This document shows, piece after piece, positions 5,469-6,041 of a stretch of DNA of 6,041 bases. This stretch comes from Clostridiales bacterium UBA8960 (GTDB lineage Bacteria; Bacillota; Clostridia; Peptostreptococcales; Acidaminobacteraceae): the NCBI GenBank assembly GCA_003482695.1, contig DMYC01000148.1, positions 822 through 6,862 of the forward strand. Reading direction: 5' to 3'. Within the stretch, counting starts at the first letter, position 1. Every line of letters begins with the position of its first letter. The notes below the pieces were generated by a model, which worked only from the letters and a program-made list of their open reading frames with translations, was not told the DNA's origin and made no database searches. Both the position numbers and the translations under genes were made by a program.

Positions 5469-6041
5469 TCAGTGAATGAATAAGTGTAAAACCACATATG
5501 CACTAACTGTAATGACGAGATTGGTGTAGCCATGCAGCAAGATTGGCACCGCTATGCTATGTGTCCTTTCGTAGGCATAAGCAAACAGCAATCCTGTAAT
5601 CAGTGTCAACGTCAATTGAATTGTGTCATATGCGATGATTGTAAACGGAATCAGTGATACCTGTACATGTGATATTGCAAATAAAGGCACTGAAATTAGT
5701 GCTGCCTGTGACAAATGATACTTACCGATCCTTAACTTGTTTCTAAATCCTAATGACAAAAGCCCTATCATAAAAGCTCTGTAGAAGGCTTCTTCAGGGA
5801 ATGCATCAATCAAGAGGAAATCTCTGCTGACCCGTGCCAGCATCCAGCCATCAGTGGACTCATATAATGCGGAAAGGTACACGCCGAATCCATCAATGAA
5901 GACCATTGAGCCCACAAAGAAAAGAACGGTTATAATAGGCCATAAGATAAACACGCCTCTAAATTCTATCATACCGTTTCGTAGGGTGCATATATCAAAG
6001 ATTTTGCCGATCTCTTTTCGCTTGTAAATCAAATGAAGCAC
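5469..6041 (-). CDS. CPBP/CAAX-type intramembrane metalloprotease, N-terminus at window edge
   Basis: An integral membrane protein of the CPBP (CAAX protease and bacteriocin-processing, Abi) family. All three signatures are present in order in the 190 visible residues: EEAFYR (83-88, Glu-Glu-x3-Arg), FAISH (121-125, Phe-x3-His) and HGYTN (170-174, His-x3-Asn). The glutamates and histidines form the intramembrane metal/catalytic site. Hydrophobic segments lie at about 28-50, 74-97, 112-134, 138-158 and 162-188. The frame is open to the right edge and the GTG at 6041 is simply the edge codon; no Shine-Dalgarno site can be seen, and the gene probably starts outside. Internal ATG 5972 has no Shine-Dalgarno site. 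Bacterial members process or confer immunity to bacteriocins, or cleave signalling proteins; the role here is unknown. Confidence 0.88.
   Translation of the reverse strand: MLHLIYKRKEIGKIFDICTLRNGMIEFRGVFILWPIITVLFFVGSMVFIDGFGVYLSALYESTDGWMLARVSRDFLLIDAFPEEAFYRAFMIGLLSLGFRNKLRIGKYHLSQAALISVPLFAISHVQVSLIPFTIIAYDTIQLTLTLITGLLFAYAYERTHSIAVPILLHGYTNLVITVSAYVVLHLFIH

Noticed and set aside
5469..6041. Complete protease gene starting with GTG at 6041
   Set aside because: The codon is merely the last in-frame triplet at the window edge, with no visible upstream signals, so the gene is treated as partial.

Overview
The window is an AT-rich stretch in which every supportable gene lies on the minus strand, so transcription runs from the right edge to the left. 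Strong GGAGG/AAAGGAG Shine-Dalgarno sites, TTGACa/TATAAT-type promoters, a sortase-fold protein and ordinary TGA stops with TGG for Trp suggest a low-G+C Gram-positive (Bacillota-like or related monoderm) using the standard code. I cannot name a genus. No tRNA, rRNA, CRISPR array or insertion sequence was seen.

Right to left (the direction of transcription): a CPBP/CAAX-type intramembrane protease runs off the right edge (6041-5469). A 238-base intergenic region follows, with a good sigmaA-type promoter that has an inverted repeat across its -35 box. It drives a possible 17-18 residue leader ORF, a membrane-anchored sortase-fold protein whose catalytic Cys and Arg positions read Ser and Trp (5230-4604), and a 53-residue DUF1328 membrane protein (4592-4431). 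This unit ends at a probable hairpin/T-tract terminator near 4388-4327.

A second transcription unit begins at an extended -10 promoter near 4260. It holds four closely packed genes: a tandem double GNAT acetyltransferase, a fusion of a terpene-cyclase/prenyltransferase-like alpha/alpha-toroid domain to a GNAT domain, a single-domain GNAT, and a zinc-ribbon plus YdhG-like (DUF1801) protein. The first three genes carry four GNAT domains. Spacings of 12 bases, a 1-base TGATG overlap, and 26 bases imply co-transcription and partly coupled translation.

The left end (698-1, continuing past the edge) is the most notable item: the first 232 codons of a heliorhodopsin, recognised from its helix-C block RWFEYALSSSIMIVLI and the NASMNLFG block. 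The C-terminal helix carrying the retinal-binding lysine lies outside the window. The 151 bases upstream contain a near-perfect 23-bp palindrome and two overlapping promoter candidates, one resembling a general-stress sigmaB promoter. A light- or stress-related role for this locus is an inference only.
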